The notes beneath the pieces are model-generated. The model had not been told where the DNA came from and did no database searches. It was given only the letters and a program-made list of their open reading frames with translations. Of a stretch of 64,000 bases of DNA, positions 62,050-64,000 are shown piece after piece (position 1 is the stretch's first letter; the number at the start of each line of letters is the position of its first letter). Source of the DNA: Eukaryota sp. TZLM1-RC (lineage: Eukaryota > Metamonada: BaSk clade); NCBI GenBank assembly GCA_040285825.1, contig JAUPSS010000001.1, positions 3,410,001 to 3,474,000 on the forward strand, given 5' to 3'. A program made the translations under genes and the position numbers.

Positions 62050-64000
62050 TTTTTTTATTTTTTTATTAAAATAATTTTATTTATTTAAAGAATCAAATAA
62101 AAACAAAACAAACTAAAACACATAAGAAACTAAATTCTCCACGCCAACTCTTGATGAATCCTTATAAAGTTTAGACATCATTAAACTCAAGTACTTGGGA
62201 ACACTTCTGTACAAAGCGAAAATGATACGATTTTTCCATAAATTCTCTGCAAAATTCTTACCACTTGAACGACATAAATTACCAAAATCATTGATGAAAT
62301 TCAAGGCGGATTGTCCAATGTTGCCAAAAAATCGAAAAGGCAAAAGGAACAAACGAAAACTTCGAATAAAGGTTCTTATTTAAATCATTTAATATCTCAG
62401 TATATTTATCTCTCTTACGATCTTCAGCCTTGTTTAAATGACCATTAGTACTAAGTAAAACATCATCGCGATAAACAAAAAGCAAAGGGATCAACTGTAG
62501 TGAAATCAACAACAACTTGAGAGGAATCCACAAAAGGAGCAATTAAATCACCTCGACGTGAATTAAAAAGATTATCATCACTATAATGCTTCAACAAAGG
62601 TTCTACTTTGCAACTAAAATTGTAACACTTGAACATCTCATATGTCACATCACGAACGGCATTATGAAGAACTGACCTATATTGGAGAAATTTCTTACAG
62701 CTCACAATATGACGAAAATTGGCAGTAGGTTTTTTGTTACAAATACAATAAGAATTATCCAAAAGACCACTTGGATACATCCCTAATCTCAACCGCATGT
62801 TTTGTTTCCAAGCTTCATTTGTTAAGTGAAGACCAAATGGCCTTGGTTGCTGAGATATTAAACTAGTACAGTTCTGAATGTCTGATAAAAAGGCAGCAAA
62901 GACGGGATTATTAATCTTAGTCACACTAAGTCGTTTAGAAAAATCCAGGTCTTCAAAACCAATAAGAACAGACTTCTGTAATTTCACAACAGCAAGATGA
63001 AGGTTGGTGAAAGATCTCGAAGGCACAGCAGGCAAACTTGAAGGAAAACTCCTATTCCAAATATCAACAGGTAGTTCTTGCACCATTTTTCAAGAGAAAT
63101 TAATAACGGATGTGATTCATTTAAAGGAATATGATCAAAACGAAGTTTCCATTCAAAAAGAAAATTTTTCATACCACCAATAAAAGCACTTTTGCATAAA
63201 TACTCTGCTTTTGAAAACCAACTCCACCAAATTTAGGACTAAAAAAATGCATGATAAGGAATTTTAGATGGACAAACTTCTACTAAATTTCCTAAGAAAT
63301 TTGTTCTCAAAGTATTGAATTGACGTGCAAAATCATGAGAAATTGTGGGAGATAAAGAACGAAGAAGATGATTAATTTTTGATCCAAAACACACATTTAG
63401 GACCGAAAACGCTAAATGTTTGTCAATTTCTAGATCTTGAATAGCCAAAAGTTGCTCTTCGATTTTTTCCAAAATACCTGACAAAATCGATTTAACTTTT
63501 TCACTATTTCCAAAATAAGATCCAAGAAACCGAATAGCATCTTCCTCGTAATCAACGTATTTGATAAAAGTTTCATTAAATGCCACCTCCGCATGCTGAT
63601 TACCAATAATGAAACACTTGGGCAATTTAATGTCTAACCCTATTTGTTTGGCCAGAAAAACAAAATGTTGTAAAACCGTGTTGTAAAAAGAGACAAAGGG
63701 CCAATAAGTGATAAATCATCTGCATAAGCACAAATATGAATGTCAGGAAAATCCGACTTAAATTTTACCAAAACTGATTGCAGTGCTAGGCAAAGAAAAA
63801 TGGACCCAATGGATCCCCTTGTTTGACCCCTCTTGACGAAACAATATTCTCAGAATGAAAAATTAAGTTAGAGGGTGATCCATACATCAATTTAAAATAC
63901 GGCAAAAGTGAAGGATAGTGTAGTTCAAGTTCTTGCAAAATACTGGAGCGAAAAACGGAGTTGAAAGCATTTTTAAAATCAATGTTCAATAAATAATTTT
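62050..64000 (-). mobile_element. Family C LINE, running off the right edge
   Basis: Minus frames 63786-63989 (IDFKNAFNSVFRSS, SSRGVKQGDPLGPFFF), a YADDLSLIGPLS box at about 63690-63725, 63239-63625 (thumb), 62463-63086 (pre-finger block, finger C-I-C-N-K-K-P-T-A-N-F-R-H-I-V-S-C, RRGDLIAPFVDSSQVVVDFTTVDP), 62113-62352 (end, N-L-V-S-Y-V-F). The tail at 62045-62110 is T/A-rich. It is the most distinct family here (YADD, not YMDD). Several frameshifts; 5' part lies outside the window. Confidence 0.82.

Noticed and set aside
1-64000. tRNA, rRNA or CRISPR
   Set aside because: I looked for B-box-like GGTTCGAATCC and regular repeat-spacer spacing and saw none; a GGTTCGAA at 12575 lies within the Fanzor relic coding sequence. 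A tRNAscan-type search would be decisive.
26000-64000. LTR retrotransposon or endogenous virus because of the CCHC knuckle
   Set aside because: No protease, integrase, RNase H or long terminal repeats; elements are 5'-truncated with A-rich tails and target duplications, which is LINE behaviour.

Overview
This is nuclear DNA from an AT-rich eukaryote, probably a protist. It uses the standard genetic code: TAA, TAG and TGA all end recognisable genes. Three GT-AG introns of only 31-37 bp can be placed by homology, two in the proteasome ATPase gene and one in the TXNDC9 gene. There is no sign of operons, CRISPR or other prokaryotic features. I could not name the lineage; very short introns and a TBCCD1 gene fit a flagellate or amoeboflagellate protist, but that is inference.

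Left part (1-25.7 kb): sparse housekeeping genes separated by decayed transposon fragments. Genes are TXNDC9 (2928-3462, -), TBCCD1 (9202-10659, -), a NOL8-like RRM protein (11214-12233, -), EMC7 (14113-14685, +), a truncated elongin C (18125-18331, +), the 26S proteasome ATPase RPT6/PSMC5 (18896-20150, -) and the deubiquitinase MINDY4 (24273-25724, +). Between them lie four remnants of retrotransposon 3' ends, a 187-bp MITE with perfect 19-bp terminal inverted repeats, and members of two Fanzor subfamilies (eukaryotic RNA-guided TnpB relatives). The best Fanzor is at 22.1-24.1 kb. It keeps all three candidate RuvC acidic residues and is followed by about 150 bp of conserved, foldable non-coding DNA.

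Right part (26-64 kb): an almost solid nest of non-LTR retrotransposons (LINEs). I sort them by 3' end into families, named here only for this window: A, B, C, D, F, G, H and tail type I. They share one architecture: N-terminal CCHC knuckle, a CxxC...CxxC ribbon, reverse transcriptase (YMDD or YADD), then a CxC...HxxxC finger and an (R)xD-x13-D restriction-like endonuclease. Most are 5'-truncated, frameshifted and inserted in one another. Exact target-site duplications of 10-15 bp can be read for several. On top of the insertions there are segmental duplications: a 4.4-kb tandem A+B repeat, a 2.1-kb inverted repeat, a 2-kb direct repeat and a 0.45-kb foldback. A second Fanzor copy (35.0-36.3 kb) is split by a family A insertion, and an exact 86-bp copy of the MINDY4 3' end sits between LINE blocks at 46.1 kb. 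Family B at 39.0-42.4 kb is the only copy with both ends, and it carries frameshifts. No copy is clearly intact, so current mobility is unproven.
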